A stretch of 64,000 bases of DNA from Coprococcus eutactus (GTDB lineage: Bacteria > Bacillota > Clostridia > Lachnospirales > Lachnospiraceae), in assembly GCF_025149915.1 (NCBI RefSeq), contig NZ_CP102278.1, positions 496,001-560,000 of the forward strand, given 5' to 3'. The notes below the pieces were generated by a model. It was not told the origin of the DNA, did no database searches, and saw only the letters and a list, made by a program, of their open reading frames with translations. Positions 24,690-34,635 of the stretch are shown one piece after another. Made by a program: the position numbers and the translations under genes. Numbering within the stretch: position 1 is the first letter of the stretch; each line of letters opens with the position of its first letter.

Positions 24690-26170
24690 GGGAGCATCCC
24701 AAAGTTTGTGTAAACCTCCAAACTGATGTAAGATAAAATTACTCAGTTTGGAGGTTATTTTTATGGCAAGAAGAAAAGACAGCCCACAAAAAGCAGCAAT
24801 GAGAGAAATGATGCGTGATTATCTGAAGAATAATGATATCAGCATCAAAGACGGCACCGATGTAAACAGTATCATGCGTGACATGATGTCTGTCATTTTG
24901 GAAGGTGCTTTGGATGAAGAACTGGATGAAGAATTAGGATATTCCAAGTACGACTATCGAAACAAAGAAACAGACAATAGTAGAAATGGACATTCCAGCA
25001 AAACCATGCACACCAGTTATGGAGATATGGATGTGGCAATCCCAAGGGATCGTAATGGTGATTATGAACCACAGCTGATTAAAAAATATCAGAATACCGT
25101 AACTCAGGACATGGAAGAAAAAATACTTTCCATGTATGCCAAGGGAATGACAACTGGAGACATTGAATCCCACATGCGTGAATTATACGATATTGATATT
25201 TCTGACAGCACAATCAGCCGGATCACAGACAAAATCCTGCCGATTGTAAAAGAATGGCAGGAACGCCCTTTGGAAGAAGTGTATGCTGTAGTATTTATGG
25301 ATGCAATCCACTATCACGTCCGCAGTGAAGGACGTATTGTAAAACGTGCGGTTTACATTGCCCTTGGTATCGATATGAATGGGAAAAAAGATGTTCTTGG
25401 AATGTATGTTGGAGAAAACGAAAGTGCGAAGTTCTGGCTTTCTATCATGAATGGATTAAAAAACAGAGGCGTTGAGGATATCCTGATTGCATGCGTTGAT
25501 GGTTTAAATGGATTTCCACAGGCAATCGAGGCTGTTTATCCAAAAACAGAGATTCAGCAGTGTATCATCCATCAGATCCGTAATTCAACGAAGTTTGTTT
25601 CTTACAAAGATATCAAAAAACTGATGGCTGATCTGAAGCTTGTATATGCGGCTCCAACGGAAGAAACCGCTTTAAATGAACTGGAACTGTTCAAGGATAA
25701 ATGGGATTCCAAGTACCCGAAAATCTATAAATCCTGGCATGATAACTGGGCAACACTGTCCACTTATTTCAAATATCCAGAGGCAGTAAGACGGCTGATT
25801 TATACCACAAATGCCATTGAAGGATTCAACCGCCAGCTCCGGAAAGTGACCAAAAGCAAAACGGTTTTTCCGTCGGATGACAGCCTTTTGAAAATGCTGT
25901 ATCTGGCAACCATGGATATCACGAAAAAATGGACCGGACACAGGCAGGACTGGGGACAGATCCATTCCCAGCTTGAAATTTATTTTGAAGAACGTCTGGC
26001 GGGACGGAACCTGTAAAGCAGTCAATTTTAGGCAGGTTTTATTGACATGCCTAAAAACTACTGTATAATGCAGATATGGGCAGAATCCGGAAAATCGGCT
26101 CTGCCCATTTGTAACTATTCACAAATCTTATATCAGTTTTTAACGTTTACACAAAACTTGAAACGGTCTC
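24690..26170 (+). mobile_element. IS256-family insertion sequence, complete
   Basis: 1481 bp bounded by the exact 8-bp duplication CAATCAAT (24682-24689 and 26171-26178). Imperfect terminal inverted repeats align around a shared GTGTAAAC block and a following AAACTGAT(G/A)TAAGAT block inside each end. 8-bp duplications fit the IS256 family. The intact duplication suggests fairly recent insertion. Confidence 0.88.
24763..26016 (+). CDS. IS256-family transposase
   Basis: About 417 residues, full length. The ATG follows TTGGAGG by 8 bases. The DDE-class features are present: VVFMDAIHYHVR (first D), ACVDGLNGFPQAI (second D), QQCIIHQIRNS, and TTNAIEGFNRQLRK (E). It catalyses movement of this element by a circular intermediate in characterised relatives. 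No frameshift or stop, so it is likely active. Confidence 0.95.
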   Translation: MARRKDSPQKAAMREMMRDYLKNNDISIKDGTDVNSIMRDMMSVILEGALDEELDEELGYSKYDYRNKETDNSRNGHSSKTMHTSYGDMDVAIPRDRNGDYEPQLIKKYQNTVTQDMEEKILSMYAKGMTTGDIESHMRELYDIDISDSTISRITDKILPIVKEWQERPLEEVYAVVFMDAIHYHVRSEGRIVKRAVYIALGIDMNGKKDVLGMYVGENESAKFWLSIMNGLKNRGVEDILIACVDGLNGFPQAIEAVYPKTEIQQCIIHQIRNSTKFVSYKDIKKLMADLKLVYAAPTEETALNELELFKDKWDSKYPKIYKSWHDNWATLSTYFKYPEAVRRLIYTTNAIEGFNRQLRKVTKSKTVFPSDDSLLKMLYLATMDITKKWTGHRQDWGQIHSQLEIYFEERLAGRNL

Positions 26171-26291
26171 CAATCAATACTCCAAATCCTTATAAAATAG
26201 GGATTATGATTGGTTTAATATGATCAAATTCAACCGATTTAAACCGATTGAATCAGCAATATTTATGGATATTGCATGTACTAAGACCAAC

Positions 26292-26345
26292 AGAACCCAA
26301 CACGCCTCTCAACGATGCGGATCATGTTGGGTCTTTTGGTTTTTA
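26292..26345 (+). terminator. Rho-independent terminator
   Basis: AACCCAACA pairs with TGTTGGGT across a GC-rich loop, followed by CTTTTGGTTTTT. It is between the IS and the ugd remnant and could serve either strand. Confidence 0.6.
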
Positions 26346-26367
26346 AGGAACTAACAATTTTTCGAGA

Positions 26368-26733
26368 TTAATCTCTCTTAAAAATATCCCTCGTATAAAC
26401 TTTATCCTTCACATCGTCAAGGCACGAGTCGTATCTGTTGGCGATGATAGCATGGCTGATTTTTTTGAATTTCTTAAGGTTATTTACCACTTCTGAGCCG
26501 AAGAACGTTTCGCCGTTCTTGAGAGTTGGCTCGTAGATGATAACTCTGGCGCCTTTGGCCTTGATCCTTTTCATGACACCCTGGATGGAGGACTGGCGGA
26601 AATTATCTGAGTTGCTCTTCATGGTCAGGCGGTATACGCCAATCACACAGTCCTTCTCCTGTTCAGGAGCGAAATCACCGCGGTTATTATAATCATAGTA
26701 GCTGGCCATATTCAGTACCTGGTCCGCTATGAA
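26368..26733 (-). pseudogene. ugd: UDP-glucose 6-dehydrogenase, C-terminal remnant
   Basis: On the minus strand the frame reads [17 protein letters not shown], then [38 protein letters not shown] and the end [21 protein letters not shown]. This is the C-terminal domain of nucleotide-sugar dehydrogenases that make UDP-glucuronate. The NAD-binding and catalytic N-terminal two thirds are missing. The open frame continues to 26820 with unrelated residues. It is a relic of a polysaccharide gene stranded inside the defence region. Confidence 0.82.
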
Positions 26734-26843
26734 TATTGATTTAAATAGAAAATATATTAAAATTACTATATATACGTATTCAATATTGGAACATAAAACA
26801 GTGATAAATCTATCAACCAATGTAATTAAGAAAGGAGCCCCCC

Positions 26844-28523
26844 ATGTACAAAGGAATAAGATTCAAAGGCTACAAGGCATTCGCCGCCGACACATACACA
26901 GAACTTGACAACCTTCCACGGGTGTCGGTGATAATAGGCAAGAACAACAGCGGAAAGTCAAGTGTCATCGATGTGATGGGGATGATGTATGACAGGATGT
27001 ATGCAATGAGGGAGGAGATCACATCCTGTGCAGAAGAGATTGCTGCGGAGATACCGATCACCAGGGATATGTGTGACAGATTGCTCAGCGGGTATACATC
27101 GATTCAGGGCTACACAAGCGGAACTCTTTGGATCAAATCAAAAGGCCGGTCGATAGGCTACAGGGTGGAGCCTGAGGACAGCGGTGGACATATAGTGGAG
27201 TGGAATGACAGGCTTCCCCTTTGGAACTCCTCAGATGCCAATCGAGTCGAATCTGATATAAGCCGGGAGAGGGACACATACGTGTTCAGACATGTTGCCG
27301 CGGAGCGCAATATCGTTCCTGAGGAGGAAGAGAAGATAGGCGGAACACTGGAGGATCTGTCCAGTACCGGCAGGGGCGCAAGCAACATTATCAGGGCATT
27401 TCTGAACGATAGCAGCTACGATGAGACGATCATTGAGGACACTCTCTTGAAAGCGGTAAATGAGATCATGGGCCCTGAGGCTGTATTCGAGAGCATACGT
27501 GTGCAGCAGGTACAGGATGGCTACGGGAATGTACGGTGGGAGGTGTTTCTCAAGGAGGAGGGCATGAGCCGCTGCCCTTTGTCCCGTATGGGAAGCGGAC
27601 TCAAGACGATCATTCTGGTGCTGCTCAATCTGCTTGTCATACCGGAGCTGGATGAATATAAGAACAAGAAGATGGTCTATGGCTTCGAGGAGCTTGAGAA
27701 CAATCTTCACCCCGCCATGCAGAGAAAACTGTTTGAGTATATATATGAATTTGCGGAAATGCATGATGTACAGGTGTTTATCACGACCCATTCGCATGTG
27801 GCCATCAATGCATTTTATGACAAGGACGATGCGGGGATATTCCACGTGTACAAACAGGACGGAAGGGCATTTGTCAAAAGGATAGAGTCGTATCTGGACA
27901 AGACCCGGATACTTGATGATCTGGACGTGAAGGCGAGTGATCTGCTCCAGTCAAATGGAATCATATGGGTGGAAGGACCATCAGACAGAGTGTACATAAA
28001 GCACTGGCTTGACCTGTATTTCCCGGACCGTTTCGTGGAGGGGGTGCATTATCAGTTTCTGTATTATGGTGGAAGACTGCTGTCACAGTACTCGGCTGAG
28101 GAAGTGACTGAGCTCATAAGTGTTATCAAGACCAACAGAAATGCTGTTATTGTGATGGACAGTGATAAGAGAAACAGGAATGCCCAGCTGAATGATACCA
28201 AGAAGAGGATCATCGCGGAATTTGATGCCCTTGGAATGATGTCGTGGGTCACTAAGGGCAAGGAAATAGAAAACTATATTCCGAAGACCGCCATAGAGGA
28301 GGCACTGGAAGTCAGCCTGAAAGCGCAGTGTGGACAATATGAGCTTTTTCCTGGTTACATAGAGAAGTATTACAGAGGTTTCACTGGTAAGAAGGTCAGG
28401 TTTGCGAGGTGCGTTGTGGATCACATGACTGAAGAGAACATGGCTGGTATGATGGATGTGAAGAAGCGAGTTACGGAGCTGGGCGGGAGGATCGCTGAGT
28501 GGAATGGTGGGCAGTCTCACTGA
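26844..28523 (+). CDS. OLD-family ATP-dependent endonuclease (ABC ATPase plus Toprim)
   Basis: 559 residues, ATG after AAAGGAG. ABC-type ATPase: Walker A GKNNSGKS at 32-39, signature [10 protein letters not shown], Walker B-like [11 protein letters not shown], and switch histidine in ITTHSHVA. The C-terminal Toprim nuclease has [10 protein letters not shown] (E) and VIVMDSDK (DxD), then [11 protein letters not shown] proteins act in phage exclusion. There is no UvrD-like helicase next to it, so this is a solitary (class 1 type) OLD and not a Gabija GajA-GajB pair. Codon use is more GC-rich than the genes upstream. Confidence 0.85.
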   Translation: MYKGIRFKGYKAFAADTYTELDNLPRVSVIIGKNNSGKSSVIDVMGMMYDRMYAMREEITSCAEEIAAEIPITRDMCDRLLSGYTSIQGYTSGTLWIKSKGRSIGYRVEPEDSGGHIVEWNDRLPLWNSSDANRVESDISRERDTYVFRHVAAERNIVPEEEEKIGGTLEDLSSTGRGASNIIRAFLNDSSYDETIIEDTLLKAVNEIMGPEAVFESIRVQQVQDGYGNVRWEVFLKEEGMSRCPLSRMGSGLKTIILVLLNLLVIPELDEYKNKKMVYGFEELENNLHPAMQRKLFEYIYEFAEMHDVQVFITTHSHVAINAFYDKDDAGIFHVYKQDGRAFVKRIESYLDKTRILDDLDVKASDLLQSNGIIWVEGPSDRVYIKHWLDLYFPDRFVEGVHYQFLYYGGRLLSQYSAEEVTELISVIKTNRNAVIVMDSDKRNRNAQLNDTKKRIIAEFDALGMMSWVTKGKEIENYIPKTAIEEALEVSLKAQCGQYELFPGYIEKYYRGFTGKKVRFARCVVDHMTEENMAGMMDVKKRVTELGGRIAEWNGGQSH

Positions 28524-28647
28524 TAAAAAAGCTTCTTGAAATCCCCCTCCCATGTCTATATAATTATAGATATATTTTGTTGCGGAATATGAACGGATCA
28601 GCCCGGCCGGAAAAGGGCTGAAGTTCAATATCAGGGAGGATATTACT

Positions 28648-29568
28648 ATGAGGTTGGTTACAAGATCAGATTTTGATGGACTTGCATGCGGAGCGCTTTT
28701 GAAAGAGGCGGGTATCATAGATCACTGGAAATTTGCACATCCAAAGGACCTTCAGGATGGATTGGTGGAGATCACGGAGGATGACTGTCTTGCGAATGTG
28801 CCATTTGTTGAGGGCTGCGGACTTTGGTTCGATCACCACTCAAGTGAGCATGAGAGACTGGCACTTGAGGGCAAATACAAGGGCGAGAGCCGTATCACAC
28901 CGTCATGTGCGAGGATAATATATGAATATTACGGTGGAAGAGAGAGATTTCCACAGTTTGACGATTTGATGGAGGCTGTTGATAAGGTGGATTCTGGAAA
29001 TCTTACGATAGACGAGGTGCAGAATCCGAAGGGATGGATCCTCATAGGCTTCCTCATGGATCCGAGAACGGGACTTGGAAGATTCAGAAACTTTACAATT
29101 TCTAATTATCAGCTTATGGAGAAGCTTATAGATGCCTGCAGGACCATGACTACGGATGAGATCCTTGCCATGCCTGATATTCAGGAGAGAATTGTGCTAT
29201 ACAATGAGCAGACGGAGAAGTTTAAGGAGATGGTTAAGGCACACACAGTAGTTGACGGTAACCTGATAATAAGTGATCTCCGCGGTGTCGATCCTATATA
29301 CACAGGCAATCGTTTTATGATCTATAGTATGTATCCTGAGCAGAATGTGTCAGCTTGGATAGTCAGTGGTCGTGGTGGACAGGGCTGTTCAGCCGCATGC
29401 GGATACAGCATTCTCAACCGTACAGCGACAATGGATGTCGGAAGTCTTATGCTCAAGTATGGCGGTGGTGGTCACAAGAAGGTTGGCACATGTCAGTTCA
29501 AGAACGAGGAGATGGACACTAAGCTTCCACAGATGCTAGACGAACTGAAAGCGCAGGCCAACGCGTAA
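28648..29568 (+). CDS. DHH-family phosphoesterase
   Basis: 306 residues. N terminus TRSDFDGLACGALL supplies the first aspartates, and LWFDHHSSEHE is the DHH metal motif. The C-terminal GGGGHKKVGTCQF is the DHHA1-like substrate-binding end. The family includes nanoRNases and exopolyphosphatase-like enzymes; the exact substrate is not clear. It seems to mark the return to core chromosome after the island. Confidence 0.85.
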   Translation: MRLVTRSDFDGLACGALLKEAGIIDHWKFAHPKDLQDGLVEITEDDCLANVPFVEGCGLWFDHHSSEHERLALEGKYKGESRITPSCARIIYEYYGGRERFPQFDDLMEAVDKVDSGNLTIDEVQNPKGWILIGFLMDPRTGLGRFRNFTISNYQLMEKLIDACRTMTTDEILAMPDIQERIVLYNEQTEKFKEMVKAHTVVDGNLIISDLRGVDPIYTGNRFMIYSMYPEQNVSAWIVSGRGGQGCSAACGYSILNRTATMDVGSLMLKYGGGGHKKVGTCQFKNEEMDTKLPQMLDELKAQANA

Positions 29569-29603
29569 GTGCGAGATTAATACAATCAAATAGATATCAC
29601 CGT

Positions 29604-29649
29604 AAACAGGTGGAGTTCTGGTTGGATTCAACCGAAACTCCGCCTGTTT
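29604..29649 (+). terminator. Stem-loop after the DHH gene
   Basis: AAACAGGTGGAGTT pairs with AACTCCGCCTGTTT, with an inner GGTTGGATTCAACC hairpin. No strong U-tract. Confidence 0.6.
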
Positions 29650-29691
29650 GCATGTCTGGCTGTGGGGACGGAGAGGAAGGCTGCGTGACAG

Positions 29692-29727
29692 AAAAATGCC
29701 GTTCCCGATAAAAAGGGAGCGGCATTT
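29692..29727 (-). terminator. Terminator of the EEP hydrolase gene
   Basis: AAATGCCGTTCCC pairs with GGGAGCGGCATTT. On the minus strand the stem is followed by TTTTT, placing it just after the stop at 29741. Confidence 0.75.
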
Positions 29728-29740
29728 GTGCGTAATTAAG

Positions 29741-30889
29741 TTAATTAAGTATTACCTCAAGTTTTATTGGATTGTGATCTGAGTTTTGAAAATTCAGATT
29801 AACTGTTTCAATAGACTTGATAGAAATATTTGATGAAACAATAAAACCGTCAATTACATAAAACTGAAATTTTTCATCTGCGTCATCATAAGACTTGTCC
29901 AGGGAACGGCATGTAGGAACTGACGAATCAGTTATACATGTAAAATCATTTCCAAATTCTGAAATATCGATGAGACTAGGAGCCCACAGTTCATCGGATT
30001 GCTGGGGATAGGCTGATATGTCGGTATTTGAAAATGTCTGGTTGAAGTCGCCCCCGGCTATCACGTAATTGCCTTTATCGGTTTCAGCTTGCAGTATGTC
30101 CGCAAGCATTTTCGTCTGAGCAGCCTTGCCCTCACCAGAATCATAGGCTTCAAGGTGTAGATTTACAATGACAAGCTCTTTATCCGTACCATCAATAGGA
30201 ACTTTGGATACAATCAGACAGCGTTTCAGATTGCACAGCCTGATAGGATAAGAAAATGGGCAAGGAAGCTTGATTCTGCAAGCGGTCGATGCCGGATAAG
30301 TGCTGAGGGTCATTATACCGGAAGCAACCTGCCCGATGGGCGGAATTGGGTATGGCACCATGAGCGTTTTGTAGTTGTAAGCGTAAGAACTGTTGTATGA
30401 GGGCAGTTCATCTCTGATTATGGATGCTTCGTTTATTTTGTGACTACGGGAGGATTTCTCATCGACTTCCTGAAGCAGGATAATATCAGGCGATAAACTG
30501 TTCAATTCTTCTGTGATGGCAGACATGTTGGTTAGTACCTGTTCTTTGGTGGATGTGTACACACTATCACCGCCATCCATGAAAAAGTCAGCATTTGCTC
30601 CGAGGGAACCGTAGCCGATGTTCCATGTAACAACGGAAATGTTATCGCCGATTGATAATTTCTTCTGCTGGGAGAGCTTGTTTGTATCAGTGGGAAATGA
30701 ATCATCCTGAGTAGCTTGCTGGTCGTTGTAAGTTACCGTCAGATCCTCAGAGTCTTGAGGTTTGTATTCGGTTACGGTGAGTACGCCGACAAAGATAGCA
30801 GCAATAAAAATGATAATTCCAAGAGCAGCACCTACTATCTTAAGAATTTTGATCACTGGCTTAGCGTTAGATTTTTTTACGGATTTCAA
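29741..30889 (-). CDS. Membrane-anchored endonuclease/exonuclease/phosphatase family protein
   Basis: 382 residues, TTG start with GAGAGG upstream. A single hydrophobic segment (about 15-40) should anchor it, with the catalytic domain outside. EEP-fold motifs are VTWNIGYGSLG, ILLQEVDEKS, IVNLHLEAYDSGEGK, AGGDFNQTFS and the C-terminal NSDHNPI. The family covers DNases, sphingomyelinases and phosphatases, and the substrate is not evident. Confidence 0.85.
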   Translation of the reverse strand: MKSVKKSNAKPVIKILKIVGAALGIIIFIAAIFVGVLTVTEYKPQDSEDLTVTYNDQQATQDDSFPTDTNKLSQQKKLSIGDNISVVTWNIGYGSLGANADFFMDGGDSVYTSTKEQVLTNMSAITEELNSLSPDIILLQEVDEKSSRSHKINEASIIRDELPSYNSSYAYNYKTLMVPYPIPPIGQVASGIMTLSTYPASTACRIKLPCPFSYPIRLCNLKRCLIVSKVPIDGTDKELVIVNLHLEAYDSGEGKAAQTKMLADILQAETDKGNYVIAGGDFNQTFSNTDISAYPQQSDELWAPSLIDISEFGNDFTCITDSSVPTCRSLDKSYDDADEKFQFYVIDGFIVSSNISIKSIETVNLNFQNSDHNPIKLEVILN

Positions 30890-31010
30890 ATAACAGGTCC
30901 TCTCTTATCAAATAATAAGCACACAATATCGAGATATTGTGCACTAAACAAAATTATAGCAGACATGTCTTATTCAAACAACGAAAAATATTTTTTACAA
31001 TAACGTAAAT

Positions 31011-31041
31011 GAGGACGGAGGTGCCTGTCCCCTCCGTCCCC
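31011..31041 (-). repeat. REP-like palindromic repeat, copy 1 (inverted)
   Basis: GGACGGAGGTGCCTGTCCCC then TCCGTCCCC, the reverse orientation of the GGGGACAGGTACCTCCGTCCCC family. Intergenic. Confidence 0.7.
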
Positions 31042-31134
31042 ATGAAATTATCGGTAATGCATTCTATTTCCGTATGTTTAATTACAGAGAAATATGTTAT
31101 GATGCATAGGATAATAAGTCGATGAGGGGAAAAT

Positions 31135-31776
31135 ATGTTTGATTATATAATTAAAGATGTTATGGAAGTGGTGGGATACCTGCCCATAGGAATTCTGTGC
31201 GGAATCCTTGCGGTTGCTATATATCTCGTGTGCGTGTGGCATGCTGGGAGAAAAAGACATTTGGATATTCATTTGTCGGATGGCAGCAGTGAAATAGATG
31301 ATAATGATGTTCCGGCTGTGACCTCAGCGGTAACTCACATATGGAATTCTATGGTGTGGTTTCTGCTCGGAGTGTATCTTGCAGTTATGTTTGTGACGGT
31401 CTTTCTGTCTAGAGAGCCGGGGTCTAGGCAGGGGATAGACATGACATTGTTCGGAACCTGGGGCGAGACACCGCAGGCGCATGCATTTGTCATAGAGAAT
31501 ATACTGTTGTTTGTCCCGTTTGGAATATTGTATCCGCTGGCGGTTTCGACGACGGACAGAAAGCCGGATCTCAGGAAGAAAATAGGCTGGGAGAAATTCA
31601 CAGTGCTGTTGGGATTCCTCATAAGCGTTGGGATAGAGACAGTGCAGCTTATAACGGAGCGCGGATATTGCCAGCTGGATGATGTGGTGATGAACACGCT
31701 GGGAGCACTGGTGGGGTATGTGGTATTTGCCTCTTTGAAATTTTGGACAGGCTTAGTCTTTGAAAAGCAGACGTGA
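31135..31776 (+). CDS. VanZ-like membrane protein
   Basis: 213 residues with four to five hydrophobic segments. It contains REPGSRQGIDMTLFGTWG, FVIENILLFVPFGILYP and ETVQLITERGYCQLDDVVMNTLG, matching VanZ-like proteins and the gene at 15306. The ATG has GAGGGG upstream. The role is probably in the envelope; the substrate is unknown. Confidence 0.85.
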   Translation: MFDYIIKDVMEVVGYLPIGILCGILAVAIYLVCVWHAGRKRHLDIHLSDGSSEIDDNDVPAVTSAVTHIWNSMVWFLLGVYLAVMFVTVFLSREPGSRQGIDMTLFGTWGETPQAHAFVIENILLFVPFGILYPLAVSTTDRKPDLRKKIGWEKFTVLLGFLISVGIETVQLITERGYCQLDDVVMNTLGALVGYVVFASLKFWTGLVFEKQT

Positions 31777-31900
31777 TGAAGAAAGCTATGAAGGAAATTA
31801 TATAGTTGCAAAACTAAAAAATCCATATTTGGTAAAATTAAGATTGGATATTAAACAGAAGAAAAGAAATTAATTTGAGGAATAAGAAGGAGGAACACAC

Positions 31901-33529
31901 ATGCCGTGCACAACAATTTTAGTGGGTAAGGCCGCCTCATATGACGGTTCAACGATAATAGCGAGAAATGATGATTCGGGGGCTGGTTCATACACTCCGA
32001 AGAAGTATGCTGTGGTGCATCCTGAGGAGCAGCCGCGCATTTACAAGTCTGTTATTTCCCATGTGGAGATAGAGCTTCCGGACGATCCGATGAGATACAC
32101 CTGTGTGCCGAACGCTCTAAGCGGTGAGGGAATCTGGGCGGCCAGCGGAGTAAATGCAGCAAATGTGGCGATGACCGCAACTGAGACTATAACCTCGAAT
32201 CCGAGGGTGCTCGGGGCGGACCCGCTTGTGTGTTATGAGCCAGCAGACGGAGATAAGCCCGAGAAGGCAGGTGGAATAGGTGAGGAGGACATCGTGTCCA
32301 TCACTCTTCCATATATAAAAAGTGCCAGAGAGGGTGTAATTCGCCTTGGAAGTCTGCTTGAACAGTACGGAACTTATGAGATGAATGGAATAGCATTTCA
32401 GGACGTGGATGAGATCTGGTGGCTTGAGACCATCGGCGGACATCACTGGATCGCGAGAAAGGTTCCAGATGACGTGTATGTTGTCATGCCAAACCAGTTC
32501 GGCATGGATGAATTTGACCTGGCAGATGCATTTGGGGCACAGAACGAATTTATGTGTTCAGCGGATCTTCCGGAATTTATAGAGAAATATCATCTGAACG
32601 TGGAGAATATGGAGTGCGTGATGCTGCGGAATATATCACAGACCGGAGAGCTACAGGATAAAGATGAGAACGATGATTGTGGACAAGAAGTCGACGACAC
32701 CAACAATGAGACCGATTCGTCGGATGGCACATATACAAGTATAATATGCCCGAGGGATATATTTGGCAGTCATGACGATGCGGACCATGTGTATAATACG
32801 CCGAGAGCATGGTTCATGGAGAGGACACTTAATCCGAATTCCGCTGTCTGGGATGGCTCGGACGCAGACTTTACTCCGGTGTCGGACGATATTCCGTGGT
32901 GCATGATACCAGAGAAGAAGATAACTATGGAGGACGTGAAGTATGTCCTGTCCTCACATTATCAGGGCACTCCGTATGATCCATATGGAAATTACGGCGA
33001 TAAAAGCCTTCGAGGTGCATACAGGTCAATCGGAGTGAACAGAACGGATTTTATGTCGGCGATCCAGATCAGGCCGTATGCAGGTGAGGACAGCAGTGCC
33101 ATTCAGTGGCTGGCATTTGCATCAAATGCATTCAATGTCATGGTGCCATTTTACACAAATGTTGACGAGGTTCCAGAGTATCTGGCAAATACCTCCGCGG
33201 AAGTGTCCACGGACAATTTCTACTGGACCAGCCGTATGATCGCGGCAATGGCGGATGCATCGTATGCGAAGTCGGTGTTCCATATTGAGAGATATGACGA
33301 GAAGGTCATGTCTAAGGCGCATGAGATCATATACAGGTATGATGATCTTCTGGGAGCTGATAGGGATGTGCAGACGGATGCTGTAAGTAAGTTGGGGCAG
33401 AAACTCAGGCAGCAGGCAAACCGGGAGACTGCAGATATGGTAAGGCAGGCGGCAAGCGACACTCTTGGAAAGGTGCTTTATGAGCTGAGCAATCAGATGA
33501 AAAATTCATACTCCAGATCGGATGCGTAA
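31901..33529 (+). CDS. C69-family dipeptidase
   Basis: 542 residues of the PepD-like N-terminal nucleophile family. Cys3 in MPCTTILVGK is the predicted nucleophile, exposed after processing, with no signal peptide before it. Other features are STIIARNDD, WAASGVNAANVAMTATET and DEIWWLETIGGHHWIARKVPDD. It hydrolyses dipeptides in characterised relatives, and is usually cytoplasmic. There is a strong AAGGAGG site. Confidence 0.9.
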   Translation: MPCTTILVGKAASYDGSTIIARNDDSGAGSYTPKKYAVVHPEEQPRIYKSVISHVEIELPDDPMRYTCVPNALSGEGIWAASGVNAANVAMTATETITSNPRVLGADPLVCYEPADGDKPEKAGGIGEEDIVSITLPYIKSAREGVIRLGSLLEQYGTYEMNGIAFQDVDEIWWLETIGGHHWIARKVPDDVYVVMPNQFGMDEFDLADAFGAQNEFMCSADLPEFIEKYHLNVENMECVMLRNISQTGELQDKDENDDCGQEVDDTNNETDSSDGTYTSIICPRDIFGSHDDADHVYNTPRAWFMERTLNPNSAVWDGSDADFTPVSDDIPWCMIPEKKITMEDVKYVLSSHYQGTPYDPYGNYGDKSLRGAYRSIGVNRTDFMSAIQIRPYAGEDSSAIQWLAFASNAFNVMVPFYTNVDEVPEYLANTSAEVSTDNFYWTSRMIAAMADASYAKSVFHIERYDEKVMSKAHEIIYRYDDLLGADRDVQTDAVSKLGQKLRQQANRETADMVRQAASDTLGKVLYELSNQMKNSYSRSDA

Positions 33530-33590
33530 CTGAAGTATGCATGGCGCAGTTTGAGTGGTGACTTTTCAGTAGGGAATATACGCCATGGTG

Positions 33591-34475
33591 TCAGTTGTGA
33601 GTTTCTCTGTACCGGCTCGGTGTCACGCCATATTTTTTCTTAAACATTCTGTTGAAATATGACAGGTTGAAGAATCCGCAGTTTTCTGCTACAGACAGCA
33701 CACTATCATCATTTGTGGAGAGAAGTCTTGCGGCAACATTCAGTCTGAAGTCGTTCAGGTAGGATACAAATGACACACCCATGGTGTTTTTGAAAAATCG
33801 CATAAAATGGGATTCTGAGAATCCACAGTAGGAGGCTATGTCTGTAATGGATATGGCCTCTTTGTAGTTTTCATCTATATATGAGAGGATGAGCTTGGTC
33901 CTTTCAAGATCTCTGGAGCGGTTCTTTCTGTCTGCCTCATCCCTGACCGTGGAGTTGGTGAACAGAACGTAGAAAAATTCAAAGTAACATCCCTTTAGAG
34001 CCAGATGATATCCTTTGGGAGTTTCAGAGCAAAGCTTATCCACTCGGTTCAGGCATGAGGAAAGCTGTGGGTACAATGGATCATCCTTGTCGTAGATGCT
34101 CTTTATGTCCACATCTCCCGCCAGGAGTGGTAAGAAAAATTCGCTGTCCAGTGAGTCGTGATTCTTTGATCTGAACATGTCGACGGAGAACAGGATATTT
34201 TCATATTCCATGGAGTAACCCTCGTGCTGAGAAATACCGTGGATGTGTCCGGGCAGGATGATGATGATGTCACCTTCCTCAACGTAATGAGTGGTAAAAT
34301 CTACAGTAACATTTCCTTTTCCTTTTTTGATATAGATTATTTCCATAAACTCGTGCCAGTGCAGCGACACCGAATTGAAGTCCAACGGTATAGAACACAG
34401 ATACGTATTATATGGAAACATCGGATCTGCGTGAGTCTTATTCTCCAGCAGGTTTTCATATTCCAGACTGTTCAT
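33591..34475 (-). CDS. AraC-family regulator with cupin domain
   Basis: 294 residues. The N-terminal cupin (WHEFMEIIYIKKGKGNVTVDF, ILPGHIHG) binds a small effector in this family. The C-terminal double HTH has DIASYCGFSESHFMRFFKNTMG and VAENCGFFNLSYFNRMFKKKYG, then TPSRYR. Divergent from malQ, so it may control the glucan genes; this is inference from position. Confidence 0.88.
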   Translation of the reverse strand: MNSLEYENLLENKTHADPMFPYNTYLCSIPLDFNSVSLHWHEFMEIIYIKKGKGNVTVDFTTHYVEEGDIIIILPGHIHGISQHEGYSMEYENILFSVDMFRSKNHDSLDSEFFLPLLAGDVDIKSIYDKDDPLYPQLSSCLNRVDKLCSETPKGYHLALKGCYFEFFYVLFTNSTVRDEADRKNRSRDLERTKLILSYIDENYKEAISITDIASYCGFSESHFMRFFKNTMGVSFVSYLNDFRLNVAARLLSTNDDSVLSVAENCGFFNLSYFNRMFKKKYGVTPSRYRETHN

Positions 34476-34501
34476 GTTATATAACCCTCCACTTTGTCAA
34501 A

Positions 34502-34523
34502 GGGGACAGGTACCTCCGTCCCC
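34502..34523 (+). repeat. REP-like palindromic repeat, copy 2
   Basis: GGGGACAGGTACCTCCGTCC CC, between the araC-type gene and malQ. A perfect palindrome AATTGTACAATT at 34541-34552 and a TATAAT at 34562-34567 follow, a possible operator and -10 for malQ. Confidence 0.7.
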
Positions 34524-34635
34524 AGGTTGATAGATGATAGAATTGTACAATTAATTGCCTGTATAATGCAAGCATAAATGAAGGAATGCTAATAAAATAC
34601 AAATCATAACAGGAACTGTTTAGGAGGTATCAGAG

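Noticed and set aside
26734..26820. N-terminal 29 residues of the reverse ORF before the ugd remnant
   Set aside because: Unrelated hydrophobic sequence past the truncation point; not part of the dehydrogenase.
26844..29568. Gabija (GajA-GajB) defence pair
   Set aside because: The OLD protein fits GajA in fold, but the next gene is a DHH phosphoesterase, not a UvrD-like helicase.
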